The translations under genes and the position numbers were made by a program. Below the pieces are notes generated by a model that searched no databases, was not told where the DNA came from, and saw nothing but the letters and a program-made list of their open reading frames with translations. Shown here one piece after another: positions 27,232-37,715 of a stretch of DNA of 64,000 bases. Origin of the DNA: Vibrio parahaemolyticus (GTDB taxonomy: Bacteria; Pseudomonadota; Gammaproteobacteria; Enterobacterales; Vibrionaceae); the NCBI RefSeq assembly GCF_900460535.1, contig NZ_UHIL01000001.1, forward strand, positions 310,001 through 374,000. The letters run 5' to 3'. Position 1 is the stretch's first letter. Each line of letters starts with the position of its first letter.

Positions 27232-29778
27232 CTACTTCATGTTAACCAAATGTGTTGGCCATTCATCCAGAGGAATTGGGCGACTGTAATAGAAACCTTG
27301 GACTTGATGGCAGCCCAGCGAACGCAACAGTTGCGCTTGCGTGCTGTCTTCTACACCTTCTGCCACGACATTGGTTTTTAATCCTGCGGTGATATTGATC
27401 ACAGCGGCTACTACTGAGCTGTCGAGGTTCTCTTTGGTGAGCTGATTGATGAACGTGCGATCGATCTTCAAGCAGGTGAACGGCAGTGAATGCAAATAAC
27501 CAAGGGAAGAGTAACCCGTACCAAAATCATCAATGGCAATGCCAATGCCCATATCACGCAACTTCGTCATGTTTTCCAGAGTCGTTGGTGCGCTATCAAT
27601 AATGCGCGACTCGGTGATCTCTAAAGTGAGGTTTTTGGCGGGCAGTTTGGTGACATCCAGCACTCGTGTCACGGTGTCGACAAACGCCGGACAGGAGAGC
27701 TGATTGACCGAAATGTTCACGTGCAATTGGAAGTCTGACGGCCACTGTTTGTTCTCGATGGCTTTGTATGTGTCTCGGCACGCTTGCAGCAAGATTTGTT
27801 GGCCAATGGCTTTGATCATGCCGCTTTCCTCTGCGATTGGGATGAAATCTAATGGTGAGATCATACCGCTTTCGCTATTCCAGCGAGCTAGGGCTTCGGC
27901 GCCACATACGTTACCACTCGCGAGATCGATGATCGGCTGATAATGAGGCACAAATTCGCGCTTGTCGATGCCCGTTTGCATCTTCGTGAGCAGCTGAGTA
28001 CGAAACTTCGATGCGCTCGCGAGTTCTGGGCTGTAGTAACAAATGCCCGTCAGTGGATCTTGCTTCGCGTAGCTCAGAGCAATGCTGGCATTGCGTAGCC
28101 AAAGCGGCATGTTCTCACCATGCTTGGTTTGCACAATCCCTAGTGAGATCTTCATCACCACGCTTTCACCTTCAACCATAAATGGTGCTGCGAACAGTTG
28201 TTGTAGGCGACGTTCTGTTAAACGGATGTCTTCGTCTTTATCCATATCTGGCATAAACAGAGCGAACTCATCACCACCAATTCGGGCCAGCATGGTGTTG
28301 TCTGGGAATTGCTGCTTCAGCCTTTCTGCGATGCTAACCAACAGCTGATCACCATTGTGGTGTCCCACGCTGTCGTTGATATCTCTAAATTTGTTGATCC
28401 CCAATAAGAACAAACTACCGTGACACAAATTGGGTTTGTTTTCGCAGATTTCGATTAATCCTTGGCGGCTGTAGAGTCGAGTTAATGAGTCATACACCAG
28501 CTGATCGCGCAGCGCCTTAAATGAGGCTTTGAGGTTGCTGGCCATTTCATTAAAGGCTTTTGCGAGCACGGTCGTTTCGTACACACGGCCAGGTTGGGGC
28601 ATTGAGCTATCCCAATCGCCATTTGCTAGGTGTTGAGCCGCATCGGCAGTGGCGTTGATTGGTCGAGTCACGCGTTCGAAGATGACCCAACTAAAGCCGA
28701 TACCAAACAAGCTGACGACGATACCAACAATCCAGCTTTTCTCTTGGCTTTTCGGTAAGAGGCCAAGCAAATCAGATTCCGAGATAGAAGTGCCGATGAA
28801 CCAAGTTAAACCGTTTGGATCGTAGTAGGGCGTGATGCGGCTAAAAATACGTTGGCCGCTGTGGTCAAACTCAAACGTGTACGGTTGGTCTGTATGGTAC
28901 AAGTCAAAACCACGCACGCGGGAGGCGCTGATTTTGATGATCGGGTCTGCGCTTTCAGAGGCGAACAAGCGTTGACCTTTATCTGAAAACTTTGTGCCCC
29001 AAGACACCACGCTGCCAGGGCCAGAATGTGCCACTAATCGGTGTTCTTGGTCCATGATAAAGACCGATGCTTTGGTGTTCTTCTTGATGACGCGTAGAAA
29101 CTCGTTGAAGGTATTGATACGAATATCCGTCACCAATACGCCCGCAAATTCTTGGTGTTCGTACACCGGTGTCATAGCAGACAAGGTGATGTCTTGGCGT
29201 TCATCCGCATTGGTGTAGATTTTTGACCACATCGGTTTTTCGTCTTTGGCGACGGGTTGATACCAAGGACGAGTTCTTGGGTCGTAAGGCGTGATGACAG
29301 TACGAATATCATTACTGACATGATCTGTGCCGTAGATGATTAACTTACCATCTGTGTATTTATCTTGAACCATCAAGGTGTAATCGTCGGAGATCTCGCG
29401 ACGAAAACCCGCGAAATCGCCAGTTTCCGAACCAAAAGCAATCACGTCCAGCTGCGGAATAGAACGGTATAGGTTCTGAAACGCGCTCAATAAGTAGGCT
29501 TGGACATCTCGCGTATCATGGGGATGGTACAGGTTGTGATAACTCACGTTATGAGCAAGCGTCATCACCGCCGTAAACGGCTTTCGCAGATAACTATTGA
29601 GGTGGTCGTAGACACTTTCGGTCAACACCGACAGCTGTTTATCGCTGATGTCGGTCACCACCTCTTCATAGCTTTGTTTTTGGACGTAGACAATCACACC
29701 GATAGCCAGTAAGAAAATCATCACAAAAGGGATGAGTACAGCAGTACGTAGTGTAATTTGAGTCTTTGCAGTAGACAT
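27232..29778 (-). CDS. Cache-HAMP-GGDEF-EAL cyclic-di-GMP protein
   Basis: The 848-residue inner-membrane protein has two membrane helices (about 12-32 and 355-375) enclosing a dCache-type sensor domain (about 35-350; RTRPWYQPV and VLVTDIRINTFNEFL are typical), then HAMP (about 375-430), GGDEF (about 435-590, RIGGDEFALFMP intact) and EAL (about 600-845, GAEALARWNSE, DDFGTGYSSLGYL, KIDRTFI). Both output motifs look active. The periplasmic ligand is unknown. It lies alone between add and glnG. Confidence 0.9.
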   Translation of the reverse strand: MSTAKTQITLRTAVLIPFVMIFLLAIGVIVYVQKQSYEEVVTDISDKQLSVLTESVYDHLNSYLRKPFTAVMTLAHNVSYHNLYHPHDTRDVQAYLLSAFQNLYRSIPQLDVIAFGSETGDFAGFRREISDDYTLMVQDKYTDGKLIIYGTDHVSNDIRTVITPYDPRTRPWYQPVAKDEKPMWSKIYTNADERQDITLSAMTPVYEHQEFAGVLVTDIRINTFNEFLRVIKKNTKASVFIMDQEHRLVAHSGPGSVVSWGTKFSDKGQRLFASESADPIIKISASRVRGFDLYHTDQPYTFEFDHSGQRIFSRITPYYDPNGLTWFIGTSISESDLLGLLPKSQEKSWIVGIVVSLFGIGFSWVIFERVTRPINATADAAQHLANGDWDSSMPQPGRVYETTVLAKAFNEMASNLKASFKALRDQLVYDSLTRLYSRQGLIEICENKPNLCHGSLFLLGINKFRDINDSVGHHNGDQLLVSIAERLKQQFPDNTMLARIGGDEFALFMPDMDKDEDIRLTERRLQQLFAAPFMVEGESVVMKISLGIVQTKHGENMPLWLRNASIALSYAKQDPLTGICYYSPELASASKFRTQLLTKMQTGIDKREFVPHYQPIIDLASGNVCGAEALARWNSESGMISPLDFIPIAEESGMIKAIGQQILLQACRDTYKAIENKQWPSDFQLHVNISVNQLSCPAFVDTVTRVLDVTKLPAKNLTLEITESRIIDSAPTTLENMTKLRDMGIGIAIDDFGTGYSSLGYLHSLPFTCLKIDRTFINQLTKENLDSSVVAAVINITAGLKTNVVAEGVEDSTQAQLLRSLGCHQVQGFYYSRPIPLDEWPTHLVNMK

Positions 29779-29879
29779 TGCCTAGTCACATTAGGGATGG
29801 TTCACCTTAATTGTACTGACATTTCTATTAATATCGAGCGATAAGCACTCTCATTGTTAACTCACTGCTTAAGTGACGG

Positions 29880-31283
29880 TCAGTACAACTCTTTTAACTT
29901 TCTGGTTAGCGTATTGCGTCCCCAGCCTAATACTTTAGCGGCATCTTGCTTGTGACCTTTAGTGTGCTCCAATGCAGCTTCTAATAAAATGCGCTCAAAT
30001 TCTGGTAATGCGAAAGAAAGTAGTTCTTTATCCCCCGCAGCGAGCGATTGACGTGCCCAGTCCGCCAATTGTTCTTGCCAGCTACCTTTGGTTGAATCCG
30101 AAACGGTCTTCTTCTCTTCCAAAAGCTCTGAAGGCAAATCGTTCGGTAATACTTCACTGCCACTCGCCATCACGGTTAACCAGCGACAAATGTTTTCTAG
30201 CTGACGTACGTTGCCCGGCCAATTGAGTCGATTGAGAATTTCGACTGTCGACGGGTGCAAGGTTTTGGTTTCCACTCCAAGCTCATCTGCGGCGCGTACC
30301 AGAAAGTGTTGTGTGAGCTTTTCAATGTCTTGTTTGCGTTCACGAAGCGCAGGAATTTGTACGCGAATGACGTTCAAGCGGTGGAACAAGTCTTCACGAA
30401 AATCGCCTTGGTGTACCAGCTTTTCGAGGTTTTGGTGCGTGGCGGCGACAATACGTACATCGACACGAATCGGAGAGTGACCACCAACACGGTAGAACTG
30501 ACCATCCGCCAACACGCGCAGTAAACGTGTCTGGATATCCAGCGGCATGTCACCGATTTCGTCCAAAAAGAGCGTGCCTCCGTTGGCTTGCTCGAAGCGG
30601 CCTTGACGAACACTGTTCGCGCCCGTAAATGCGCCTTTTTCGTGACCGAACAACTCAGACTCAATCAAGTCTTTTGGAATCGCGGCCATATTGAGAGCGA
30701 TAAAAGGTTTGTTGGCGCGGGGGCTATGGCGGTGAAGGGCATGAGCAACCAGCTCTTTACCCGTACCGGACTCCCCGTTGATCAAAACGGAAATCGACGA
30801 GCGAGAAAGGCGGCCAATAGCGCGGAACACTTCCTGCATTGCTGGCGCTTCACCGATGATCTCTGGCGTGTCGGCTGGGGCATCTTCTGAAGACAATTGC
30901 TCGCGTTTGTTTTCATGGCTGTGGGCAATCGCACGTTCGACCAGCGTTAAGGTTTCATCGATATCAAACGGTTTTGGCAGATACTCGAACGCGCCTTTTT
31001 GATAGGCGTTAACGGCGGCATCTAAGTCGGAATGCGCGGTCATGATGATCACGGGCAAATCAGGGTAATCACGTTGCACTTGCTTGAGCAGTTCTAATCC
31101 GTCGATACCGGGCATGCGAATATCAGACACCAGTACGTCTGGCACTTCGCGCTCAAGCGCCATCAAAACGCTTTCCCCGTCAGCGTAGGTTTCGCACTTT
31201 ATGTTGGCTGAAGAGAGGGTTTTTTCCATCACCCAGCGAATTGAACTGTCGTCATCGACGACCCAAACATATCCTTTACTCAT
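29880..31283 (-). CDS. glnG: Nitrogen regulator NtrC (GlnG)
   Basis: NtrC activates sigma-54 promoters under nitrogen limitation when phosphorylated by NtrB. The 467-residue protein has a receiver domain (phospho-acceptor Asp in VLVSDIRMPGIDG, about residue 54), an AAA+ domain (Walker A GESGTGKE, sigma-54 contact loop GAFTGA, about 215-225) and a C-terminal Fis-type helix-turn-helix (KQDAAKVLGWGRNTLTRKLKEL). Length matches E. coli (469). It follows glnL by 58 bases. Confidence 0.96.
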   Translation of the reverse strand: MSKGYVWVVDDDSSIRWVMEKTLSSANIKCETYADGESVLMALEREVPDVLVSDIRMPGIDGLELLKQVQRDYPDLPVIIMTAHSDLDAAVNAYQKGAFEYLPKPFDIDETLTLVERAIAHSHENKREQLSSEDAPADTPEIIGEAPAMQEVFRAIGRLSRSSISVLINGESGTGKELVAHALHRHSPRANKPFIALNMAAIPKDLIESELFGHEKGAFTGANSVRQGRFEQANGGTLFLDEIGDMPLDIQTRLLRVLADGQFYRVGGHSPIRVDVRIVAATHQNLEKLVHQGDFREDLFHRLNVIRVQIPALRERKQDIEKLTQHFLVRAADELGVETKTLHPSTVEILNRLNWPGNVRQLENICRWLTVMASGSEVLPNDLPSELLEEKKTVSDSTKGSWQEQLADWARQSLAAGDKELLSFALPEFERILLEAALEHTKGHKQDAAKVLGWGRNTLTRKLKELY

Positions 31284-31341
31284 GTACTAATCCTTGCAGC
31301 AAAAACCGTAAATTGGCGCTCAACGAAATCCATTCGTGAGG

Positions 31342-32388
31342 TCAAATCGGCAAATAAATTGTAAAAGTGGTGTGGCCAGGCCAGCTTTCAACGTCGATTT
31401 TTCCGTTGTGCTGGTCGATCAAATTTTGTGAGATGGACAACCCAAGTCCGGTGCCGCCTTCGCGCCCGCTGACCATGGGATAAAACAAGGTGTCCTGTAA
31501 TTCTGGTGGAATGCCCGGCCCGTTATCGGTGATCTCGACGCGCGCCGCTAATTTGCAGCGTTTGCCATGAATGTTGGCTTGATGCACCGTTCTGGTGCGA
31601 ATGGTGATGTTGCCGTGCTCTTGATGAGCAAGAATTTGTGCCGCGTTGCTGACGATGTTCAGCATCGCTTGTTCTATTTGATCTGCATCCATCAAAATCT
31701 CGGGCAAGCTCGGGTCGTAGTCACGTTCGATGATGATAGAGTTTTGAGATTCTAACTCGACCAGTTGGCGTACTTTCTCCAGAATTTGGTGTAGATTTTC
31801 TTGTGTCTTTTTGCCCGGTTTCTGTGGGCCAAGTAGGCGGTCGACTAACGCTCTTAATCGATCTGCTTGTTCGATAATGATGTGGGTGTATTCGGTTAAC
31901 GATGGATCGGGCAACATTTTTTCCAGCAGCTGCGCCGCACCGCGTAATCCGCCAAGTGGATTTTTGATCTCATGAGCTAAACCGCGCACGAGCAGTTTGG
32001 CGGCTTGTTGCTGTGCGTGTTGGTTGAGCTCTTGAGTGAGGCGTCGTTGTTGATCTATTTTGCGCATTTCAACCAATAGCATGAGCTGTCGTTGCCAAGT
32101 GATTGGACTTACTGTGACTTCCAGCATTAGCGGACGCCCATCGACGACAAACGTCACGTCACTATCGGTAATGCTTTGGCCACTTTGCAATGGCTGAGTC
32201 AGTAAGGCCAAGTCCAACGAAGCATGCTGAATCAGTTGAGAAAGCGATTGTTCGACAATGCGTTTGGCGCTTTGCGAAAACAACAGCTCAGCGGCTGGAT
32301 TGGCATAGCGGATGGCCAATCCATCATCAAGAATCAGCGTTGCTGTGACCATGTTGTTGAGTATGGCACTAGGGAGACTGGTATCCAC
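31342..32388 (-). CDS. glnL: Nitrogen sensor kinase NtrB (GlnL)
   Basis: NtrB phosphorylates or dephosphorylates NtrC under PII control. The 348-residue cytosolic protein has a PAS domain ([19 protein letters not shown], about 15-35), the His-phosphorylation motif [21 protein letters not shown] (about 130-150) and ATPase N/G boxes ending in [17 protein letters not shown]. The GTG at 32388 is chosen since AAGGA lies 7-11 bases upstream and the N-terminus then aligns with E. coli GlnL; an ATG at 32427 would put the start inside an NtrC site. Confidence 0.94.
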   Translation of the reverse strand: MDTSLPSAILNNMVTATLILDDGLAIRYANPAAELLFSQSAKRIVEQSLSQLIQHASLDLALLTQPLQSGQSITDSDVTFVVDGRPLMLEVTVSPITWQRQLMLLVEMRKIDQQRRLTQELNQHAQQQAAKLLVRGLAHEIKNPLGGLRGAAQLLEKMLPDPSLTEYTHIIIEQADRLRALVDRLLGPQKPGKKTQENLHQILEKVRQLVELESQNSIIIERDYDPSLPEILMDADQIEQAMLNIVSNAAQILAHQEHGNITIRTRTVHQANIHGKRCKLAARVEITDNGPGIPPELQDTLFYPMVSGREGGTGLGLSISQNLIDQHNGKIDVESWPGHTTFTIYLPI

Positions 32389-32420
32389 ATTACGTCCTTG
32401 TTTGCGTTGAGATTGTGCAA

Positions 32421-32437
32421 TGCACAATAATGGTGCA
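32421..32437. promoter_or_regulatory. NtrC-binding site upstream of glnL
   Basis: TGCACAATAATGGTGCA agrees with TGCAC-N7-GTGCA and with the NtrC consensus (TGCACYN5GGTGCA in inverse, one mismatch). It lies 33 bases before the glnL start. In E. coli a similar site represses glnL, so negative autoregulation is likely. Confidence 0.75.
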
Positions 32438-32479
32438 ATAGAACGTTAAGTATGGCGAAGAAAGCTCAGAAGAAAAAGT

Positions 32480-32509
32480 AAAAAGCCTCATTGTGATGCG
32501 ACTTTTTTA
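32480..32509 (-). terminator. Possible terminator of the DUF4124 gene
   Basis: On the minus strand a 7-bp imperfect stem (one mismatch, one G-U) precedes TTTTT just beyond the stop at 32520. It would separate this gene from glnL. Confidence 0.5.
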
Positions 32510-32519
32510 CTCCGATTTT

Positions 32520-33101
32520 CTATTTTGCCCCTTTTACGGTCGGCTTAACGCTTGCTCTATGTAAATGCACCGTTATAGGGCTAATAGATGCAATAAGCTT
32601 GCCGCTTCGTTTAGCATGAACCGCGATAGTATGTGTGCCGCGATCGATGTTGTTTAATTGCCAAGTGAGCTGCGTTTGAGGTGCGCCATAAGGTTTCCCA
32701 TCGAAGAACAGTTGCAGTTGTTCACCAATGCCCAGCTTACGATTGGCTTCCAGCTGGATATTGATCAAGCCACGATTACTACGAATGGTTTCATTGTGTT
32801 GAGGTGTGAGCATCGCCAGCTGCAAAGGTTGAGGCTTATCCGATTTCTTTTCTAGCTCTTCTTCTGGCTCGGGGGCTGCTTTGGCTTGTGGCGCAAGTGA
32901 TTCAGTGCTCTCGACTTCTGGTGCTGGTGCACTGGCTTCAAGATTGGGCAATGCGATGGTCTTCGCGCCTTGGTTTGGGGTGTCACTGAAGTGCACTACG
33001 CCGTTTTCGTCTACCCAAGTGTAAGCGACCTGAGCCGAGGCTACAGAGGCCAGTAGCGTGCCGCTGAGTACACATAGCGATGGAATAAGCTGAACTTTCA
33101 T
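32520..33101 (-). CDS. DUF4124 domain protein, exported
   Basis: The 193-residue protein has a signal peptide (MKVQLIPSLCVLSGTLLASVASA, cleavage near 23) then a DUF4124 domain (VAYTWVDENGVVHFSDTPNQGAKTI, about 24-50), a Pro/Ala/Glu-rich linker, and a C-terminal beta-rich domain (about 95-185). DUF4124 proteins are periplasmic and of unknown function. It sits between glnA and glnL, where E. coli has no gene; the glnL NtrC site suggests it is transcribed apart from glnL. GAAGGTG precedes the ATG. Confidence 0.82.
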   Translation of the reverse strand: MKVQLIPSLCVLSGTLLASVASAQVAYTWVDENGVVHFSDTPNQGAKTIALPNLEASAPAPEVESTESLAPQAKAAPEPEEELEKKSDKPQPLQLAMLTPQHNETIRSNRGLINIQLEANRKLGIGEQLQLFFDGKPYGAPQTQLTWQLNNIDRGTHTIAVHAKRSGKLIASISPITVHLHRASVKPTVKGAK

Positions 33102-33230
33102 GGCTCACCTTCTTTTGATCGATGATTTCACGTTTCAATGGCTTAGGCCTTTGACCTACAAGGTAAAAATAGCCCAAGCGTATTTTTATTATCCCCTCAT
33201 GTTAAACGGCGAATCTTGACTGACGAATAC

Positions 33231-33258
33231 AAAAAAGGCTCGCCTGCGAGGCGAGCCT
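33231..33258 (-). terminator. Terminator of glnA
   Basis: On the minus strand the perfect 10-bp stem AGGCTCGCCT/AGGCGAGCCT with a three-base loop is followed by TTTTT, about 42 bases after the glnA stop. It would limit read-through toward the DUF4124 gene and glnL. Confidence 0.88.
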
Positions 33259-33299
33259 AATATTTTGTTACTGTGTTTACATTTTACACAGTTTGAACC

Positions 33300-34709
33300 T
33301 TATACAGAGTAGTAAAGTTCGAACTCAAGTGGGTGAGTTGCCATGTTGATGCGCTCAACGTCTTTTGACTTAAGTGCGATGTAAGAATCGATAAAGTCGT
33401 CAGAGAATACGCCGCCCGCTGTTAAGAACTCACGGTCTTCGTTTAGTGCATTTAGAGCCACTTCTAGAGACTCAGCCACTTTAGGAATCTCAGCTGCTTC
33501 TTCTGCTGGTAGATCGTAAAGGTCTTTGTCCATCGCTTCGCCTGGGTGGATCTTGTTCTTGATACCGTCAAGACCAGCCATCAGTAGACAAGCAAACGCT
33601 AGGTATGGGTTTGCTGCTGGATCTGGGAAGCGAGCTTCGATACGACGTGCTTTCGGGCTTGGTACCACTGGGATACGGATAGAAGCTGAACGGTTACGTG
33701 CAGAGTAAGCAAGCATAACTGGTGCTTCAAATCCAGGTACAAGACGCTTGTACGAGTTTGTTGATGGGTTAGCAAACGCGTTGATTGCACGAGCGTGTTT
33801 GATGATACCGCCGATGTAGTAAAGCGCTGTTTCAGATAGACCGCCGTACTTGTCGCCAGCAAACAGGTTAACGCCGTCTTTTGCTAGAGATTGGTGAACG
33901 TGCATGCCAGAGCCGTTGTCGCCAACGAGTGGTTTAGGCATGAATGTCGCTGTTTTACCAAATGCGTGAGCAACGTTATGTACTACGTATTTGTAAATTT
34001 GGATTTCGTCAGCTTTCGTTGTTAGCGTATTAAAACGAGTTGCGATTTCGTTTTGACCCGCAGTCGCCACTTCGTGGTGGTGCGCTTCAACAACTAGGCC
34101 CATTTCTTCCATGATTAGACACATTGCAGAGCGGATGTCTTGAGAAGAGTCAACAGGAGCTACTGGGAAGTAACCGCCTTTAACGCCTGGACGGTGGCCT
34201 TTGTTACCGCCTTCGATGTCGCTGCCTGTGTTCCATGCTGCTTCGATGTCGTCAATCTTGAAGAAAGAACCTGACATGTCGTTAGAGAACTTCACGTCAT
34301 CGAATAGGAAGAATTCTGGCTCAGGACCAACAAGCACTGTATCTGCGATACCTGTTGAGCGCATGTAGTCTTCAGCGCGCTTTGCGATAGAGCGTGGGTC
34401 ACGGTCGTAACCTTGCATTGTTGCAGGTTCTAGGATATCACAACGGATGTTTAGCGTTGCATCTTCCGTGAATGGGTCAAGCACAGCTGAAGATGCGTCT
34501 GGCATCATTACCATGTCTGACTCGTTGATGCCTTTCCAGCCAGCAACTGATGAACCATCGAACATTTTACCTTCTTCGAAGAAGTCTGCATCGATTTGGT
34601 GAGCAGGAATCGAAATGTGCTGCTCTTTACCTTTTGTATCAGTGAAGCGTAGGTCAACAAACTTTACTTCGTTTTCTTGGATCAGCGATAGAACGTTTTC
34701 TACTGACAT
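33300..34709 (-). CDS. glnA: Glutamine synthetase type I
   Basis: GlnA makes glutamine from glutamate, ammonia and ATP as a dodecamer. The 469-residue GSI-beta protein has [17 protein letters not shown] near 50, [10 protein letters not shown] (about 265), the ATP-site [17 protein letters not shown] and the adenylylation site in DKDLYDLP (Tyr about 398), so it is regulated by GlnE. It is transcribed from a sigma-54 promoter upstream with NtrC sites. Codon bias is strong. Confidence 0.97.
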   Translation of the reverse strand: MSVENVLSLIQENEVKFVDLRFTDTKGKEQHISIPAHQIDADFFEEGKMFDGSSVAGWKGINESDMVMMPDASSAVLDPFTEDATLNIRCDILEPATMQGYDRDPRSIAKRAEDYMRSTGIADTVLVGPEPEFFLFDDVKFSNDMSGSFFKIDDIEAAWNTGSDIEGGNKGHRPGVKGGYFPVAPVDSSQDIRSAMCLIMEEMGLVVEAHHHEVATAGQNEIATRFNTLTTKADEIQIYKYVVHNVAHAFGKTATFMPKPLVGDNGSGMHVHQSLAKDGVNLFAGDKYGGLSETALYYIGGIIKHARAINAFANPSTNSYKRLVPGFEAPVMLAYSARNRSASIRIPVVPSPKARRIEARFPDPAANPYLAFACLLMAGLDGIKNKIHPGEAMDKDLYDLPAEEAAEIPKVAESLEVALNALNEDREFLTAGGVFSDDFIDSYIALKSKDVERINMATHPLEFELYYSV

Positions 34710-34822
34710 CTTGGATAACCTCCAGTGTTAATAAGCGGTAAAAGCTCGATTTATGAAATATTCATGAACCCGGCATTGATTAATCTTTTTGACTTTTCAT
34801 TAATCGATGCTGTGTTTACTAA

Positions 34823-34838
34823 AGCCAAAACCGTGCCA
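34823..34838 (-). promoter_or_regulatory. Sigma-54 promoter of glnA
   Basis: On the minus strand TGGCACGGTTTTGGCT has the -24 GG and -12 GC exactly ten bases apart, as the family requires. It implies a start near 34811 and a leader of about 100 nt. Confidence 0.8.
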
Positions 34839-34886
34839 AAAAAAATATTCCATTAATTTCAATGAATTGTGTTTTTAGATGCTAGT

Positions 34887-34967
34887 TTGGTGCAAATGAT
34901 TGCACCAAAATGATCTACGTTTGCACTAAAGTGGTGCGAATTAAGATTGTTGCACCACAATGTGACA
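34887..34967. promoter_or_regulatory. NtrC-type sites upstream of glnA
   Basis: TGCACTAAAGTGGTGCG (34922-34938) fits the NtrC consensus and TGCACCACAATGTGACA (34951-34967) partly. They lie about -111 to -127 and -140 to -156 from the inferred start, close to the -108 and -140 enhancers of E. coli glnA. A perfect palindrome TTGGTGCA-N6-TGCACCAA (34887-34908) also lies here; its half-sites are in reverse order to the NtrC box, so it may bind another protein. Confidence 0.65.
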
Positions 34968-35239
34968 GCAGCATTGCTTATTCAGCCCAGTTTTTGAGCA
35001 AGAGTCAATTTGTATTGTGCAACGATTAGAATAAAGTTGTGTTTTATCAATTCGTTCAGCGGAAGGAAAGTGGGCATTAGGCGTAAAATTCACAGAAATG
35101 CTCGGGAGTAGATCACATATTTCTAGGCTTTTTGCTAAAATCTGGTACATTATGGCCGTTTTTTTAATCAGCAAATGTCACCAGAGAGCACCCGTTCTCA
35201 GCGTGGGGGCATTTCATCTATCTAAGTGAATCAATATCC

Positions 35240-37069
35240 ATGGCTACTCCACAGATTGATAAATTAAGAAATATCGCGATTATCGCGCACGTTGACCACG
35301 GTAAAACAACGTTGGTTGACAAGCTGCTACAACAATCAGGCACGCTAGAGTCTCGCGGTGAAGCTGAAGAGCGAGTCATGGACTCGAACGACATCGAGAA
35401 AGAGCGCGGTATTACAATCCTTGCTAAAAACACAGCAATTAACTGGAACGATTACCGTATCAACATCGTAGATACTCCGGGACACGCGGACTTCGGTGGT
35501 GAAGTAGAACGTATCATGTCGATGGTAGACTCTGTACTACTTATCGTTGACGCGGTTGACGGCCCAATGCCACAAACGCGCTTCGTAACGCAAAAAGCAT
35601 TTGCGCACGGTCTTAAGCCAATCGTTGTAATCAACAAGATTGACCGCCCAGGCGCTCGTCCTGATTGGGTTATGGACCAAGTGTTCGACCTATTCGACAA
35701 CCTAGGTGCAACTGATGACCAGCTAGACTTTAAAGTGGTTTACGCATCAGCACTTAACGGTTGGGCTTCTCTAGAAGAAGGCGAAACTGGCGAGAACATG
35801 GAACCACTATTCCAAACTATCGTTGATGTTGTTGACGCACCAAATGTTGACCTTGATGGTCCACTACAGATGCAAGTTTCTCAGCTAGACTACAGCTCTT
35901 ATGTTGGTGTTATCGGTGTTGCTCGTGTAACTCGTGGTAGCGTTAAAGCAAACCAACAAGTAACCATCATTGGTGCTGACGGTAAAACTCGTAACGGTAA
36001 AGTTGGCACAGTAATGGGCTACCTAGGCCTAGAGCGTCACGAAGTTGAGCAAGCTAACGCAGGTGATATCATTGCGATCACTGGTCTTGGCGAGCTAAAA
36101 ATCTCTGACACTATCTGTGCACAAAACGCAGTAGAAGCACTACCTGCACTGTCTGTTGATGAACCGACAGTAACGATGACGTTCCAAGTAAACACGTCTC
36201 CATTCGCTGGTAAAGAAGGTAAGTTCGTAACTTCACGTAACATCCTTGAGCGTCTAGAGAAAGAATTGGTACACAACGTTGCACTACGCGTTGAGCAAAC
36301 AGACGATCCAGACAAATTCCGCGTATCAGGCCGTGGTGAACTTCACCTATCTATCCTGATCGAAAACATGCGTCGTGAAGGCTTCGAGCTTGCAGTATCT
36401 CGTCCAGAAGTAATCATCAAAGAAGAAGATGGTCAGCTAATGGAACCGTTCGAAACCGTAACTATCGACGTTATGGAAGAGCACCAAGGCGGTATCATGG
36501 AGAACATCGGCCTACGTAAAGGTGAGCTAAAAGATATGGCTCCAGACGGCAAAGGCCGTGTACGTATGGACTTCATCATGCCATCTCGTGGTCTGATCGG
36601 TTTCCAAACGGAATTCATGACACTAACTTCTGGTTCTGGTCTTCTTTACCATACGTTCGATCATTACGGCCCTCACAAAGGCGGTAACATCGGTCAACGT
36701 GTTAACGGTGTACTTATCGCGAACGCAGCTGGTAAAGCACTAACGAACGCACTGTTCAACCTTCAAGAGCGTGGTCGTCTATTCATCGGTCACGGTGTAG
36801 AAGTTTACGAAGGCATGGTTATCGGTATTCACAGCCGCGACAATGACCTAACAGTAAACGCACTGAAAGGTAAGCAGCTAACCAACGTTCGTGCATCTGG
36901 TACAGATGACGCACAGGTTCTTACTCCGCCAATCGTTATGACTCTAGAACAAGCTCTAGAATTCATCGATGACGACGAACTAGTAGAAGTAACACCTGAA
37001 AGCATCCGTATCCGTAAGAAATTCCTAACGGAAAGCGACCGTAAGCGTGCTTCACGTTCAGCAAAATAA
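35240..37069 (+). CDS. typA: Ribosome-associated GTPase BipA (TypA)
   Basis: BipA is a translational GTPase related to EF-G that helps 50S assembly and stress growth. The 609-residue protein has G1 AHVDHGKTT (about residue 16), G3 [12 protein letters not shown]4 [10 protein letters not shown], then EF-G-like domains II, III, V and the BipA-specific C-terminal domain ending in [20 protein letters not shown]. Length matches E. coli (607). Strongly biased codons, notably CTA Leu, suggest high expression. It is divergent from glnA. Confidence 0.97.
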   Translation: MATPQIDKLRNIAIIAHVDHGKTTLVDKLLQQSGTLESRGEAEERVMDSNDIEKERGITILAKNTAINWNDYRINIVDTPGHADFGGEVERIMSMVDSVLLIVDAVDGPMPQTRFVTQKAFAHGLKPIVVINKIDRPGARPDWVMDQVFDLFDNLGATDDQLDFKVVYASALNGWASLEEGETGENMEPLFQTIVDVVDAPNVDLDGPLQMQVSQLDYSSYVGVIGVARVTRGSVKANQQVTIIGADGKTRNGKVGTVMGYLGLERHEVEQANAGDIIAITGLGELKISDTICAQNAVEALPALSVDEPTVTMTFQVNTSPFAGKEGKFVTSRNILERLEKELVHNVALRVEQTDDPDKFRVSGRGELHLSILIENMRREGFELAVSRPEVIIKEEDGQLMEPFETVTIDVMEEHQGGIMENIGLRKGELKDMAPDGKGRVRMDFIMPSRGLIGFQTEFMTLTSGSGLLYHTFDHYGPHKGGNIGQRVNGVLIANAAGKALTNALFNLQERGRLFIGHGVEVYEGMVIGIHSRDNDLTVNALKGKQLTNVRASGTDDAQVLTPPIVMTLEQALEFIDDDELVEVTPESIRIRKKFLTESDRKRASRSAK

Positions 37070-37095
37070 TTTGCTGTAGCGGATTAGCTTAAATA

Positions 37096-37130
37096 CAAGC
37101 CTCGAGTTAAGCTCGGGGCTTGTTGTTTTT
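37096..37130 (+). terminator. Terminator of typA
   Basis: An 11-bp stem (CAAGCCTCGAG with CTCGGGGCTTG, one T-G pair) is followed by TTGTTTTT. Confidence 0.8.
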
Positions 37131-37141
37131 AGGGAGATAAC

Positions 37142-37684
37142 ATGAAGCCGATTGTGATTACCGGTGGTCCAGGAGCGGGCAAAACAACGTTACTCAACGC
37201 GTTAGGCAAACAAGGCTACGCCACGTTTGCTGAAGGCTCACGCTCGTTGATAGAGCAGCAAAGTGCATTGGACAATGGCATTTTGCCGTGGACCAATCTG
37301 CCTGAGTTTGCCAAATTGTGTCTGAACCTAATGAGTGAGCAAAAGCGTGAGGCGTTGAATACTAACGTGGCTTTTGTAGATCGCGCGATTCCAGATATTG
37401 TTGCTTATCTACAAGTCGGTGGTTGTCACGTTGACCAAGCTTTCTTAACTGAAAGTGCTGGGTACCATAGTCAGGTGCTTACTTGTCGACCTGAAGCGTC
37501 CATTTACGTACAAGATGAAGTGCGTCCGCACAGCTTTGAAGAAGCGCTGAAAATCCATCAAACCCTAATCAATACTTATGTTGAGCTCGGATATCAAGTG
37601 GTGGAAGTGCCATGGGGCAGTGTTGAAGAGCGCGTGGGTTTTGTTCGAAGAGTAATAGGCTTAGTCGGCGAGGTAGCAGACTAA
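37142..37684 (+). CDS. AAA family ATPase, AAA_28-like
   Basis: The 180-residue protein is a single P-loop domain: Walker A TGGPGAGKTTLLNAL (about residue 7), an AEGSRSLIEQ segment after strand 2, VDRAIPDIVAYL (Walker B-like, about 82) and a C-terminal YVELGYQVVEVPWGSVEERVGFV. The pattern matches small AAA_28 / NTPase proteins that phosphorylate or bind unknown substrates. It follows typA by 72 bases but a terminator lies between, with GGGAG before the ATG. Confidence 0.8.
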   Translation: MKPIVITGGPGAGKTTLLNALGKQGYATFAEGSRSLIEQQSALDNGILPWTNLPEFAKLCLNLMSEQKREALNTNVAFVDRAIPDIVAYLQVGGCHVDQAFLTESAGYHSQVLTCRPEASIYVQDEVRPHSFEEALKIHQTLINTYVELGYQVVEVPWGSVEERVGFVRRVIGLVGEVAD

Positions 37685-37686
37685 AA

Positions 37687-37702
37687 CCTCCTCGCGAGGA
37701 GG
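37687..37702 (-). terminator. Terminator of the DUF2959 gene
   Basis: CCTCCTCGCGAGGAGG is a perfect palindrome followed on the minus strand by TTTT. It is 13 bases past the minus-strand stop at 37716 and 2 bases past the plus-strand stop. Confidence 0.6.
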
Positions 37703-37715
37703 AGGCCTGAATGAT

